Shown: positions 51,608 to 60,978, numbered from the stretch's first letter. The stretch is DNA of 64,000 nt from Hyphomicrobiales bacterium (GCA_900469475.1 UBXG01000006.1:286820-350819), one strand, 5' to 3'. The notes: a model not told the origin generated them from the sequence alone. A program made the numbers and translations.

Positions 51608-52903
51608 TCAACCCTTCCGCTTCAATTTCGTGGCACCTTCCTCCACCAGTCGCTTCGCCGCCTCGGCGACCGTGATCTTGCCGAAGGCGAGTTGGTCGGC
51701 GACGGGGCGGGCGACGTTCACGTCGAATTCCTGGGAGCCGAGCGGCGCCGGCACGGGATAGGTGCCCACCTGATCCTTCAACAACTCGATATAGTGCACC
51801 GTCCGCTGTTCCACCGGATTGAGCGTCGGCAGGATGGCGGCCCGAACGGCAGGCGACATCGGCACGCCGCGCTCGACACCGAGGATCTTGCCCGCATCGA
51901 GATCATTGACGAAGAAATTGATGAATTTCGCCGCCGCTTCGCCGTTCTTGCTGGTGGCGCCGACACTCCAGATCAGCGCCGGGCGATAATAATGGCCAGA
52001 CGGGCCATCTTTCTTCTCGCGCGGCAGCATGGTAACGGCGAGCTTGCTCTTGACGACAAGCTGATAACCGACGAGCTGGTTGGAATAGGCCATGCCGATC
52101 GCAGATTTGCCGAGCGCCAGGCAGTTGCTCTCGATGACGTTCTGGTCGAGCGTCTGCACATCGGCTGAGACCGTGCCGCCGCGTTTGCGCAGCTCTTCCC
52201 AGTAGTTGTACCATTCCTTGGCGTCGTCGACGCCGAAGCCGAGTCCACCCTCTTCGGTGAAGAGGCTTTTGCCGCGCTGGCGCAGCCAGACATCGAGCAC
52301 GTAATTGTAGCGCGCTCCATACGGCCCGCCCCAATATCCACGCTTACCGGCAGCCTTGGTCATTTCCACCGCGAGATCGGCATATTCGGCCCATGTCGTC
52401 GTCGGACCGGGCGGCGTCAGGCCGGTCTTCTTGAACATGTCCTCGTCATAGAACATCGCGAAAGAATTCAGCCCGAGGCCGACGCCATAAAGCTTGTTGT
52501 CGACCGTGGTCAGCTTCAACACGTCCTTGCCGAAGCTGTCGATATTCAGCGTCGAGGGCACAAACTGGTCGAGCGGCATGCAGGCGCCGCGTTTCGAATA
52601 ATCCGAGATCGTGCTCGGCTCGAGCTGGAAAACGTCCGCGATGTTCTGGCTGGCCATTCCCGTGGCGAGCTTGGCCCAGTAGCCGTCGCCGCTGATGCTC
52701 TCGCCGATGACGGACAAATCAGGATTCTTGCTGTGAAAAAGTTCGGCAACCGCGACGGTACGCTTGCCGCGATCGGGCGAGCCCCACCACATCGCCCGGA
52801 GTTGCGTCGCATCGGCAAAGACGGGCATTGCGCCTCCCCCGAAGGCAATGCCGGCCGCGGTCCCAGTGGCTCCGATCATGAAAGAACGACGATTCATGCG
52901 CAT
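51608..52903 (-). CDS. Orphan sugar ABC substrate-binding protein, Tat-type signal
   Basis: A 431-aa family 1 solute-binding protein with a twin-arginine-like start (MRMNRRSFMIGATGTAAG). No permease or ATPase genes are adjacent. It is collinear with the binding protein at 62089: both show WWGSxxR near the N-terminus, WLRQRGK, LDQ plus a conserved Glu, SNQ and LGVERGVP. It may share the permease that begins at 63377. It is divergent from the LacI regulator and faces palindromic operators. Confidence 0.88.
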   Translation of the reverse strand: MRMNRRSFMIGATGTAAGIAFGGGAMPVFADATQLRAMWWGSPDRGKRTVAVAELFHSKNPDLSVIGESISGDGYWAKLATGMASQNIADVFQLEPSTISDYSKRGACMPLDQFVPSTLNIDSFGKDVLKLTTVDNKLYGVGLGLNSFAMFYDEDMFKKTGLTPPGPTTTWAEYADLAVEMTKAAGKRGYWGGPYGARYNYVLDVWLRQRGKSLFTEEGGLGFGVDDAKEWYNYWEELRKRGGTVSADVQTLDQNVIESNCLALGKSAIGMAYSNQLVGYQLVVKSKLAVTMLPREKKDGPSGHYYRPALIWSVGATSKNGEAAAKFINFFVNDLDAGKILGVERGVPMSPAVRAAILPTLNPVEQRTVHYIELLKDQVGTYPVPAPLGSQEFDVNVARPVADQLAFGKITVAEAAKRLVEEGATKLKRKG

Positions 52904-52989
52904 GAGATTCCTCCTTCTCTTGCGTTGCCATCCGCGGCGATCTCCCCGACGCCTTCAGCGGACAAGTCAGCGTGACGATATGCAACTTC

Positions 52990-53004
52990 ATTGCACTGTG
53001 CAAT
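52990..53004. promoter_or_regulatory. Operator palindrome 1 in the LacI/binding-protein gap
   Basis: ATTGCACTGTGCAAT is a perfect 15-bp palindrome around a central T. It is placed between the divergent binding-protein and lacI-type genes. The TTGCA half-site recurs in the second site 16 bp on. Confidence 0.65.
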
Positions 53005-53019
53005 AAAAAATCTTTCTAT

Positions 53020-53031
53020 TGCAAATTTGCA
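53020..53031. promoter_or_regulatory. Operator palindrome 2 in the LacI/binding-protein gap
   Basis: TGCAAATTTGCA is a perfect 12-bp palindrome, followed by a further TTTTGCAT half-site at 53036-53042. Even-length TGCAAnnTTGCA-like sites are common for LacI-family sugar repressors. It overlaps a rejected TTG start for lacI. Confidence 0.65.
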
Positions 53032-53054
53032 TAATTTTGCATAGCGTTTGCGAC

Positions 53055-54077
53055 ATGAACGATATTCGCTCCAAACGCATCAGGCAGGCCGACATCGCCG
53101 CTGCCGCCGGCGTCTCCGTCTCGACGGTGTCGCGGGTCCTCACCAATGAACCCGGCATCAGCGAGACGATCCGCCAGCACATCTTCAAGGTGGCGAGCGA
53201 TCTCGGCTATCCGCTGAAGACCGCAACCGAGACGGCGGCCGGCGGCCTGGCATTGATCGCCAGTGACAGCGTCACCGGCGGTTTGAGCGTCTTTTATGAA
53301 GGCATTCTCGAGGGCCTTCGGGCAGGCGCTGCCGAGCGCGGGATGCGCTTCGATATCCGCCTCATCCGCGAGGCAAGGACGGAACCGGAACTGGTGAGGG
53401 AATATCTGCTGACCGCCGGCGCCGAGGGTCTCTTTCTCGTCGGCATCGACCCCTCGGAAGAGCTCTGCCGGTGGCTCGAAGCCAGCGGCACGCCGACCGT
53501 GCTCGTCAACGGCACCGATCCGAAGCTGCGCTTCGACGGCGTTTCGCCCTCGAATTTCTTCGGCGCCTACAACGCCACCCGGCGCCTGCTCGATGCTGGC
53601 CACCGCCGCATTCTGCACCTGACCGGCTCACACCGACAGACGATCCGCGAGCGCATCCGCGGCTTCGAGGCGGCGATCGCTTCGGTGGAAGGCGCTGAAG
53701 GCTGCATCGTGCCGATGAATTTCAGGGGTAGCTCCAGCCAGGAAGCCCACGACAAGACCGCGGAGATCCTTGCGGCAGACAAAGGCTATACCGCCGCCTT
53801 CTGCATGAACGATTTCATCGCCGTCGGCGTGCTCGACGCCGTCATTGAAGCCGGCCTGCGGGTGCCAGAGGATTTCGCCATCGTCGGCTTCGATGATCTT
53901 CCCTGCGCCCTGATGACCAATCCTCGGCTGGCAACCATGCGCGTCGACCGCGCAGCTCTCGGTCGCGAAGCGATCGGCCTGATGATCGCACGCTTCCGCG
54001 ACCGCGATGCGCCGGCCCGCCACATCTGCCACGGCGTCCAGCCGATCGCCGGCGGCACGCTGCCACCCGAAACCTGA
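53055..54077 (+). CDS. LacI-family transcriptional regulator
   Basis: A 340-aa LacI-type regulator. The helix-turn-helix and hinge lie in RQADIAAAAGVSVSTVSRVLTNEPGISETIRQHIFKVASDLGY, and the C-terminal effector domain resembles periplasmic binding proteins. ATG 53055 (MNDIRSKRIRQ) is preferred; the longer frame starts inside the operator. It is 42 bp upstream of the DUF2264 gene and likely controls both that operon and the divergent binding protein. Confidence 0.9.
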   Translation: MNDIRSKRIRQADIAAAAGVSVSTVSRVLTNEPGISETIRQHIFKVASDLGYPLKTATETAAGGLALIASDSVTGGLSVFYEGILEGLRAGAAERGMRFDIRLIREARTEPELVREYLLTAGAEGLFLVGIDPSEELCRWLEASGTPTVLVNGTDPKLRFDGVSPSNFFGAYNATRRLLDAGHRRILHLTGSHRQTIRERIRGFEAAIASVEGAEGCIVPMNFRGSSSQEAHDKTAEILAADKGYTAAFCMNDFIAVGVLDAVIEAGLRVPEDFAIVGFDDLPCALMTNPRLATMRVDRAALGREAIGLMIARFRDRDAPARHICHGVQPIAGGTLPPET

Positions 54078-54119
54078 AATCCAATCCCCGCCGCGGAAAC
54101 GATCGAGAAAGCCGAACCG

Positions 54120-55976
54120 ATGATCTATGACCCCGCCAGCTCCAATCCGCTTGCCGGCAACCCGCTGAAGACCCTCCGGGACATGCGCCGCGCGCTCGCC
54201 GATCTGTTCGATCCGCTGCTACCCCACTTTTCCGAGGGCAATGCCCGCGTCCGCATCGATGGCGCAGCCGCCCATTTCGACCGCGCCGCCGCCGATCTCG
54301 AGGGTTTCGCCCGCCCGCTCTGGGGCCTCGCGCCGCTCGGGGCCGGCGGCGGCGATTTCCGCCATTGGGACCGCTATGCCGAGGGCCTCGCCAATGGCGT
54401 CGATCCGCAACATCCGGAATATTGGGGCACGGTCAACGGCCGCGACCAGCGCATGGTCGAGCTGGCTGCCCTCGGCTTCACGCTGGCCCTTGTGCCGGAA
54501 AAGATCTGGGAGCCGCTCGATCAACGCGCCCGCGACAATCTGATCACCTATCTCAAGCACGCCCGTACCTTCGACTATGCCGACAACAACTGGAAGTTCT
54601 TCCGCATCTTCGTCGATATCGCGCTCGATCGGCTCGGCGCCACCTTCGACCGCAGCCTGACGGAAACCTACCTCAACGAGCTGGACGGCTTCTACATCGC
54701 CGATGGCTGGTATCGCGACGGCAATGTCAGGCGCATCGACCACTACATTCCCTTCGCCATGCATTTTTACGGGCTGATCTACTCTAAACTCGTCAATGAC
54801 GACCGCGCCGAGCGCTACCGCGAGCGTGCAGCGCTCTTCGCCAGGGATTTCCGCCATTGGTTCGCGCCCGATGGCGCCGCGATCCCGTTCGGCCGCAGCC
54901 TGACCTATCGCTTCGCCTGCGCCGGCTTCTGGTCGGCACTCGCCTTTGCCGATGTCGAGGCGCTGCCATGGAGTGAAATCAAGGGCCTGTGCCTCCGGCA
55001 CCTGCGCTGGTGGGCCGACAAGCCGATCGCCCATCGCGACGGCACCCTGCCGATCGGCTTTGCCTATCCCAATCTGCTGATGTCGGAGAACTATAATTCC
55101 GCCGGCTCGCCCTATTGGGCCTTCAAGGCCTTCCTGCCCCTGGCGCTGTCCCAAACACATCCATTCTGGACTGCGAAAGAAAAGCCGCTGGAAAATGAGC
55201 CGGCTATTATCCCTCAAAAACATCCCGGCATGGTCCTGATGCGCAGCAAGGATGATGTCGTGGCACTCTCCTCCGGCCAGGAAAACCAGCAGATGCGCTT
55301 CGGCGCGGAGAAATATTCGAAATTTGCCTATTCCGCACGCTACGGCTTCAGCGTCGAAAGCGATGAACGCATCTTTACCGGCGGCGCCTTCGACAGCATG
55401 CTCGCCTTCAGCGATGACGGTCTGCACTACCGCGTGCGCGAAACAAATGAAGAGGCGAAACTTGCCGGCGATACGCTCTATGCCAAATGGTCCCCCTATC
55501 CGGATGTGACGGTGGAGACCTGGCTGGTGCCGGCCTCGCCCTGGCACATCCGCCTGCACAGGATCAGCACGCCACGGCCGCTGCAGACGGCCGAAGGCGG
55601 CTTTGCCATCGCAAGACGCGATTTGGAGGCCGACACGCTCTCATCCGCAAAAGGTTCTGCCTACGCCATCGGCGAAGAGGATTTCAGCGGCATTCTCGAC
55701 CTCGGCTCGACGATCACGCGCGAAGGCATAGCGCAGAAGGCGCCGCCGAATACAAACCTCATCGTCGCAAAAACCCTCGTGCCACAGCTGCGGGGCACCA
55801 TTCCCGTGGGCGAAACCATTCTCGTCTCCGCCGTGCTTGCGGAGAAAGACCCAACTGCCATCGATCACCCCTGGAACAGGCCGCCCGCAAAGCCCGATAT
55901 TGATGCGCTGTATGCCCTCATCAACAACAAGGGCATCACGGTCAGCGCCATCAAGGCACCGGGTCGCCTGCCATGA
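54120..55976 (+). CDS. DUF2264 domain protein, probable carbohydrate-active enzyme
   Basis: A 618-aa protein of the DUF2264 family. The N-terminal two thirds hold Trp- and Tyr-rich helical segments (GRDQRMVELAALGFTLAL, DNNWKFFRIFVDIALDRLG, DGWYRDGNVRRIDHYIPFAMHFYG) like those of alpha/alpha-toroid polysaccharide lyases and unsaturated-sugar hydrolases; the rest looks beta-rich. No signal peptide, so it is cytoplasmic and would act on imported oligosaccharides. No experimentally proven activity is known to me for the family. It overlaps the dehydrogenase gene by 4 bp. Confidence 0.82.
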   Translation: MIYDPASSNPLAGNPLKTLRDMRRALADLFDPLLPHFSEGNARVRIDGAAAHFDRAAADLEGFARPLWGLAPLGAGGGDFRHWDRYAEGLANGVDPQHPEYWGTVNGRDQRMVELAALGFTLALVPEKIWEPLDQRARDNLITYLKHARTFDYADNNWKFFRIFVDIALDRLGATFDRSLTETYLNELDGFYIADGWYRDGNVRRIDHYIPFAMHFYGLIYSKLVNDDRAERYRERAALFARDFRHWFAPDGAAIPFGRSLTYRFACAGFWSALAFADVEALPWSEIKGLCLRHLRWWADKPIAHRDGTLPIGFAYPNLLMSENYNSAGSPYWAFKAFLPLALSQTHPFWTAKEKPLENEPAIIPQKHPGMVLMRSKDDVVALSSGQENQQMRFGAEKYSKFAYSARYGFSVESDERIFTGGAFDSMLAFSDDGLHYRVRETNEEAKLAGDTLYAKWSPYPDVTVETWLVPASPWHIRLHRISTPRPLQTAEGGFAIARRDLEADTLSSAKGSAYAIGEEDFSGILDLGSTITREGIAQKAPPNTNLIVAKTLVPQLRGTIPVGETILVSAVLAEKDPTAIDHPWNRPPAKPDIDALYALINNKGITVSAIKAPGRLP

Positions 55977-56998
55977 CGCAATCCCTCTCCAGCCACCCGG
56001 CCATCGCCTTTGCTATGCAGCCGTCGCGCACGCAGCATGTTCTGCCGGAAGCACTCATCCGGCGTCTCGATACCATCGGCCGCGTGCTTGATACCGCACC
56101 GATGCAAAGCTTCGACGATGAGCATGCAGCCAAGTTGCTCGCGGAAACCGAAATCCTGATCACCGGCTGGGGTTCGCCGGCGATCGATGCCGCCGCACTG
56201 GCGCAAGCGCCGCATCTGAAGCTGGTGGTCCACGCTGCCGGCACAGTGAAAGGCCTGCTCGGCGACAGCCTCTTCGATCGCGGCATTCTCGTCAGCCATG
56301 CCGCCCAGGCCAATGCCCTTCCGGTCGCCGAATTCACGCTGGCCGCCATCATCTTCGCCGGCAAGAAAGTCTTTCAGTTTCGTGATCTCTATGTTGCCGA
56401 TCGCAACCGCAATCGAACGATACCGATGCACGCCGACGCCATCGGCAACTACGGCCGCACCATCGGCATCGTCGGCGCCTCGCGGATCGGCCGGCGGGTG
56501 ATCGAGCTGCTTGCTCCCTTCGACTACCGTATCGTGCTCTATGACCCGATGGTCGACGCGGCCGAAGCGGCACGTCTCGGCGTCGAAGAGGCCGAGCTAG
56601 ACGCGCTTATGGCATCGGCCGACATCGTCTCGCTACACGCGCCCTCGCTGCCCGCCACACGCCATATGATCGACGCCCGCCGCCTGTCGCTGATGAAGGA
56701 TGGAGCGACGTTCATCAATACGGCACGCGGCGCGCTGGTCGACGAAGCCGCCCTGATCGCTGTGCTGAAGACCGGGCGGATCGATGCAATTATCGACGTC
56801 ACCGATCCGGAAATTCCAGAGGCCGCATCGGCCTTCTACGGCCTGCCGAACGTCTTCCTGACGCCGCATATTGCCGGTGCCGTCGGGCTGGAGCGGACAC
56901 GCCTTGGTGAGATGGCGGCGGACGAAGCCATCCGCTTTATCGAGGGCAAGCCGCTGCTCTATGAAATCCGCCGCGAGGATATGGCGCTGATGGCATGA
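55973..56998 (+). CDS. D-isomer-specific 2-hydroxyacid dehydrogenase
   Basis: A 341-aa NAD-dependent dehydrogenase of the SerA/GyaR family. The Rossmann motif is GIVGASRIGRRVIELL, the catalytic Arg is in FINTARGALVDEAAL, Glu in DVTDPEIPEAA and His in LTPHIAGAVG. It is translationally coupled to the DUF2264 gene, so it probably acts on a 2-keto or 2-hydroxy acid released from the same substrate. The exact acid is unknown. Confidence 0.88.
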   Translation: MTQSLSSHPAIAFAMQPSRTQHVLPEALIRRLDTIGRVLDTAPMQSFDDEHAAKLLAETEILITGWGSPAIDAAALAQAPHLKLVVHAAGTVKGLLGDSLFDRGILVSHAAQANALPVAEFTLAAIIFAGKKVFQFRDLYVADRNRNRTIPMHADAIGNYGRTIGIVGASRIGRRVIELLAPFDYRIVLYDPMVDAAEAARLGVEEAELDALMASADIVSLHAPSLPATRHMIDARRLSLMKDGATFINTARGALVDEAALIAVLKTGRIDAIIDVTDPEIPEAASAFYGLPNVFLTPHIAGAVGLERTRLGEMAADEAIRFIEGKPLLYEIRREDMALMA

Positions 56999-57214
56999 CG
57001 CGGCGCAGCAAAACCATGAAAACACCCCGAAATCGCCCGATTTCGGCACAGGCAAACAACCCGTTTTTAATCATTCCGCGCTAGCAATCTCATAAGCGTG
57101 GTCCGCCAAAAGCTCGGTCTCGAACTTTTGGAAAGGATCATGCGCCGGCAGGTTGTTGCTACGTATCTCGTGCCACTGAAAGACGCACGGCGCAGCAATG
57201 AAGAGGTTCTAGTA

Positions 57215-57802
57215 ATGCGTACCCGCGTCCTTTCCATTCTGGCCGTAATGCTGCTCGCCGTGCTGGCAGGCTGTGCCACCGCACCGTCGCGCACCCGCAA
57301 CATCTGCGCGATCTTCGACCAGCGCGATGGCTGGTTCAACAACTGGCAGCGAGCTGCCGAACGCACGGAACGCAAATACGGCGTGCCGGTGCCGATCCTG
57401 ATGGCGACGATCTATACCGAATCCGGCTTCCGGCCTCGCGCCCGTCCGCCGCGGCGCTATTTGCTCGGCTTCATTCCCTGGAAGCGCCCAACGACGGCTT
57501 ACGGCTACTCGCAAGCGCTCGACGGCACCTGGGATAAATACAAGCGCGAAACCGGCAACTGGACGGCGAGCCGCACCAATTTCGCCGACGCAATCGACTT
57601 TGTCGGCTGGTATCACTACCAGACGCATCTGCAGACCGGCATCGCCCTGAACAATTCCTACGATCTCTACCTCGCTTATTACTCAGGTCCCAAGGGCTAC
57701 CTGCAGGGATCGTGGCGCGGCAATTCGACAGCCCTCGCCGGAGCCAGGCGCTTCAACGGCATGACGAGACTTTACGCGCAGCAGCTGCCCAGCTGCAGCT
57801 GA
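57215..57802 (+). CDS. SLT-domain lipoprotein, probable lytic transglycosylase
   Basis: A 195-aa lipoprotein: signal MRTRVLSILAVMLLAVLAGC with the lipobox cysteine at residue 20. The catalytic Glu lies in ILMATIYTESGFRPRA, and AYGYSQALDGTWDKYKRETG with DLYLAYYSGPKGY complete the SLT fold. It would cleave glycan strands from the outer-membrane side. ATG 57215 with AAGAGG upstream is chosen over a start 39 codons earlier that would bury the signal. It is unrelated to the sugar genes around it. Confidence 0.82.
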   Translation: MRTRVLSILAVMLLAVLAGCATAPSRTRNICAIFDQRDGWFNNWQRAAERTERKYGVPVPILMATIYTESGFRPRARPPRRYLLGFIPWKRPTTAYGYSQALDGTWDKYKRETGNWTASRTNFADAIDFVGWYHYQTHLQTGIALNNSYDLYLAYYSGPKGYLQGSWRGNSTALAGARRFNGMTRLYAQQLPSCS

Positions 57803-57838
57803 TCGCAGCGTGGTTTCCATCAACTGTAAGCCGCAACC

Positions 57839-59104
57839 CTAAGGCCGCGGCTCCAGCAGATTGAGACCGCCATCCTCGCCCCAGATATCGGCAACCGATA
57901 CCTGCTGGCCGGTGCGGCTGCTCTGCAGCGCGGCAATGCCACAGAGGACCGACATCGCTCCTGCCCGCGAGCCGGCGCGCTGCTTGAGCTCGTCGTTCGG
58001 ACCGGAGCGTAGGAGCATGTTACGCAGCCGGTCGTCGCCGCCATAGTGCCCGCCTGAGGAGTGCGGCACCCAAATGCGCTCGACATCGCCGAAATTCTTC
58101 ATCACGACGATTTCATCAGCCGGCGGTGTCGTCCAGTTCTGCTTCTCATATTGCCGGAGCTCGATACGCCCCTTGTGACCGTTGAAGGCAATGTGATGCC
58201 CTTCGATCGGCATATAGGTATTCAGGGAATAAGAGACGTTGATGCCGTTGCGATAGCGGATGGAGGCAACCATCGTATCGGGGATGTCGATATCCTCGCG
58301 GAAGACGCAGGCATCACGCACATAGCCATCGACGGTCGACGGATCCTCATAGAGGCTTTCGAGCAGCGGCGTCTCGCTGATGTCGAGATAATACTCGCAC
58401 TCGTCCTTGTACCGACAGCTTCGACAGCGCTCGCCGCGGAACGGACCCTTGCGGCCGTAATGCTTGAGATCGGCAAAGGCGGCGACCGTTTCCGGATCGG
58501 AATCCAGATACCAGTTCAAAAGGTCGAAATGATGAGTCGCCTTATGAACGAAGAGACTGCCGGAATTTTCGACGTAAGCATGCCAGCGGCGGAAGTAATC
58601 GGCACCATGGCTGGTGTCGAGATACCAATGGAAGTCGACAGAGGTGACATCGCCGATGACGCCCGAATTGATCAGCTCCTTGATCTTCGCCGCCGTGGGT
58701 GCGAAACGGTAGTTGAAGGAGATATCCAGCCGTTTGCCGGTGCGCGCCTCGGCATTGAGGATGCGCTTGATCTTGTCGACGGTGGTCGTCATCGGCTTTT
58801 CGCTGATGACATCGGCGCCGGCTTCCATCGCCTTGACGATGAGATCGTCATGGGTGGAATCGCGGGTGCAGACGATGACGAGATCCGGCTTTTCCACCCG
58901 CAGCAATTCGTCGAAGTCGGTATAGATGGGCACCGACGCCCCGATATAGTCGAGCGCCCGCTTCGCACGCATGGCGTTGAGATCACACACCGCGACGAGC
59001 TCGACCTCGTTGCTCCAGCGCTCCACAAGATCCTTGCCCCACATGGTCGCACCACGGTTTCCCGTGCCGACCAGAGCGTAACGTTTCCTCGATGACGACT
59101 GCAT
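57839..59104 (-). CDS. Gfo/Idh/MocA-family dehydrogenase with a Cys cluster
   Basis: A 421-aa NAD(P)-dependent sugar dehydrogenase. The N-terminal Rossmann motif is YALVGTGNRGATMWG, and the EKP motif appears in DVISEKPMTT. HKATHHFDLLNWYL holds a catalytic-type His. An unusual insertion CRSCRYKDECEYY near residue 230 carries four cysteines and could bind a metal. GGAGGAAGAG upstream fixes ATG 59104. It follows the enolase-like gene on the same strand across a palindromic repeat, so the two are probably one operon. Confidence 0.88.
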   Translation of the reverse strand: MQSSSRKRYALVGTGNRGATMWGKDLVERWSNEVELVAVCDLNAMRAKRALDYIGASVPIYTDFDELLRVEKPDLVIVCTRDSTHDDLIVKAMEAGADVISEKPMTTTVDKIKRILNAEARTGKRLDISFNYRFAPTAAKIKELINSGVIGDVTSVDFHWYLDTSHGADYFRRWHAYVENSGSLFVHKATHHFDLLNWYLDSDPETVAAFADLKHYGRKGPFRGERCRSCRYKDECEYYLDISETPLLESLYEDPSTVDGYVRDACVFREDIDIPDTMVASIRYRNGINVSYSLNTYMPIEGHHIAFNGHKGRIELRQYEKQNWTTPPADEIVVMKNFGDVERIWVPHSSGGHYGGDDRLRNMLLRSGPNDELKQRAGSRAGAMSVLCGIAALQSSRTGQQVSVADIWGEDGGLNLLEPRP

Positions 59105-59170
59105 GTCTCTTCCTCCAGAGTCTGCTAATGACGATGTAAGGCCTCGCCGACCGGAATTTACTTCGGCAAA

Positions 59171-59308
59171 GCCCCTCACCCCGACCCTCTCCCCGCTCGC
59201 GGGGAGAGGAGGCTATTCCACCAATCGGCGCTGATCTGGGTCGTTGGCTCGATTTTTTCTCCGTCGTCCCCTCTCCCCTCGAGCGGGGAGAGGGCTAGGG
59301 TGAGGGGC
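59171..59308. repeat. 138-bp paired palindromic element (RIME-like), copy 1
   Basis: Outer arms GCCCCTCACCC (59171-59181) and GGGTGAGGGGC (59298-59308) are perfect complements. Each side carries its own hairpin (CCTCTCCCCGC-TC-GCGGGGAGAGG on the left; CCTCTCCCC-TCGAG-CGGGGAGAGG-like on the right). Two large palindromes in about 110-140 bp is the structure reported for rhizobial RIME elements. It lies between the enolase-like and Gfo/Idh genes. Confidence 0.75.
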
Positions 59309-59356
59309 CATGCACGGCAGGATATTGGGCGCAACTCTTCCTGCGCTGACCAGAAC

Positions 59357-60778
59357 CTATACCGATAATCTTTCCATCGCCGTCCAGTCCGGCGCGACCG
59401 ACGAACCGAGACCGATAGCACCGATAACGGAGCCGATCGCAAGCTGCCCCGCCTCGATCCGCAGCCGCGTGCGGCCATTGCTGACGCGGTAGAGATCGGA
59501 ATGGGCCTCGGCGAAAGCGGCCTGCTCCGCCTCCGGCGCGCCGGCCATGCCGTCGACGTAGTGGTGACCGTTGCGCTCGATATGCGTCATGCCGATGAGG
59601 GAAGCGAGCGCCAGATCCTGCTGCACGGCAAGGCCGCCCTGTGTCGTCAGATCCTCCGCCGACATGAAATAGGGAATACCGCCCTCGGCGCTCCATTTGG
59701 CGACGCGGGCGCGGTTCAATAGCGAGCGATAGAAACCCTTGCAGGATTTCGAGGATATGCCGGTATAGCCGAGCCCTCTCGCCGTGACGAAGGCCTCGAT
59801 ATCGGCATCGGATTCGTCGATCTCCACCGGTTTGAAGGCGGCGAGCGCCTTCACCGGCTTCTCGAAGGCATGGGCGCGGGCGATCGGCTGCTCGACAAAC
59901 AGGATCGAAGAGGCGAAACGCGCAAGCCTCGGCTCCTCCTTCACGCGGCCAAGCAGATCGGCGACCGCCTCGGCGGATGAAAATTGCTCGTTGCCGTCGA
60001 GCGTCACCGAGTAGTTGGGCACCTTGGCATCGATGACGGCAGCGACGCGGCAAAGGCGGTCGATATCAGCATCCGGGGCGCCGGAAACCTTGACCTTGAA
60101 GAAGGACAGGCCATAGGCGTCGATCGCCTCTTCGAAACTCTCCGGCAGGCCGTCGTTCAGCAGCTCGCTTGCCGGAATATCGCCTGATACGATGGCATCG
60201 ACCAGGCCGACAGTATGGCGGGCAGCAAGGCTTGCAGCTGGCTGCAAGGTCGAAAGGAAGCCGGTGAGATCGAAACCTGTGAGATCGCGCGTCGTGGAAG
60301 CATCGATGCCGGGACGGTTCGCCTTGATCGCTTGCGCGACCGTCAGCCCTTCCAGCCGGCAGAGCGCATCGAGAATGGCCCGGTTGGCAAGCGCGAGGCC
60401 GAAGGAGGCAACAAGGCCGTTCAGCTTCTCCGCCGCCGCCCGGGCGTGATGCGACGTCTCGACTGCCGCATGCAATCCAAAGGTCGTTCCCGACCCGGTA
60501 CTTCGCAGCGCATCGAGCGCCAGAGCCAGCGACCGGCGCAGCTGGTTTTCATTGTCGGCATTGGAAAGGTCGGGCGATTTGTCGAACCATTTCGGCACCA
60601 TCAGCTCGGCTGCCATGCCCTCCGCCGACCGTCCCTGCGCATCCTCGATGCGCACCCGCAGAAAAATCTGTCGCGCCTCCCGCAAAGTCGCCGAGCCGAA
60701 ACGGAAGGGAAGCCGCAGCTTGACCGGGCGCTCGAATGTCTCGGCCTCGACAAGCCTGATTTTCAATGGATCGGTCAT
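59357..60778 (-). CDS. Enolase-superfamily enzyme (muconate/mandelate type)
   Basis: A 473-aa protein, longer than the usual 360-400. The C-terminal barrel shows the KxK pair in LSFFKVKVSG, metal ligands Asp in YSVTLDGNEQF, Glu in ILFVEQPI and Glu/Asp in VEIDESDAD, and a further Lys in GISSKSCKGFY. This pattern suits proton abstraction next to a carboxylate: racemase, dehydratase or cycloisomerase. The substrate is not assignable. The gene lies between two large palindromic elements. Confidence 0.82.
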   Translation of the reverse strand: MTDPLKIRLVEAETFERPVKLRLPFRFGSATLREARQIFLRVRIEDAQGRSAEGMAAELMVPKWFDKSPDLSNADNENQLRRSLALALDALRSTGSGTTFGLHAAVETSHHARAAAEKLNGLVASFGLALANRAILDALCRLEGLTVAQAIKANRPGIDASTTRDLTGFDLTGFLSTLQPAASLAARHTVGLVDAIVSGDIPASELLNDGLPESFEEAIDAYGLSFFKVKVSGAPDADIDRLCRVAAVIDAKVPNYSVTLDGNEQFSSAEAVADLLGRVKEEPRLARFASSILFVEQPIARAHAFEKPVKALAAFKPVEIDESDADIEAFVTARGLGYTGISSKSCKGFYRSLLNRARVAKWSAEGGIPYFMSAEDLTTQGGLAVQQDLALASLIGMTHIERNGHHYVDGMAGAPEAEQAAFAEAHSDLYRVSNGRTRLRIEAGQLAIGSVIGAIGLGSSVAPDWTAMERLSV

Positions 60779-60840
60779 GATGCTGGTCGGCTCCTGTTAT
60801 GGTCAGGCAAGTCTATTTGCATAGGGCACCAATATGCGTG

Positions 60841-60970
60841 GCCCCTCACCCCAACCCTCTCCTCGCCTGCGGGGAGAGGGAGTCTTCCAGCCCGAAATTG
60901 ATATAGCGAGTTGGTTTGCTCTGTCGCCCCCTCTCCCCGTTTCAACGGGGAGAGGGCTGGGGTGAGGGGC
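60841..60970. repeat. 130-bp paired palindromic element (RIME-like), copy 2
   Basis: Outer arms GCCCCTCACC (60841-60850) and GGTGAGGGGC (60961-60970) are perfect complements. Internal hairpins are CCTCTCCTCGC-CT-GCGGGGAGAGG and CCTCTCCCCGTTTCAACGGGGAGAGG. It is clearly the same element type as 59171-59308, with an unrelated centre. It lies 62 bp before the enolase-like gene. Confidence 0.75.
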
Positions 60971-60978
60971 TATTCAGT

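Noticed and set aside
53019..53054. TTG start for the LacI-type gene
   Set aside because: It would place 12 codons inside the palindromic operator; ATG 53055 gives a normal LacI N-terminus.
59171..60970. Repeated CCCTCTCCCC motifs as a possible CRISPR array
   Set aside because: The copies are inverted, few, unevenly spaced and without unique spacers of constant length; they form hairpins typical of rhizobial intergenic elements.
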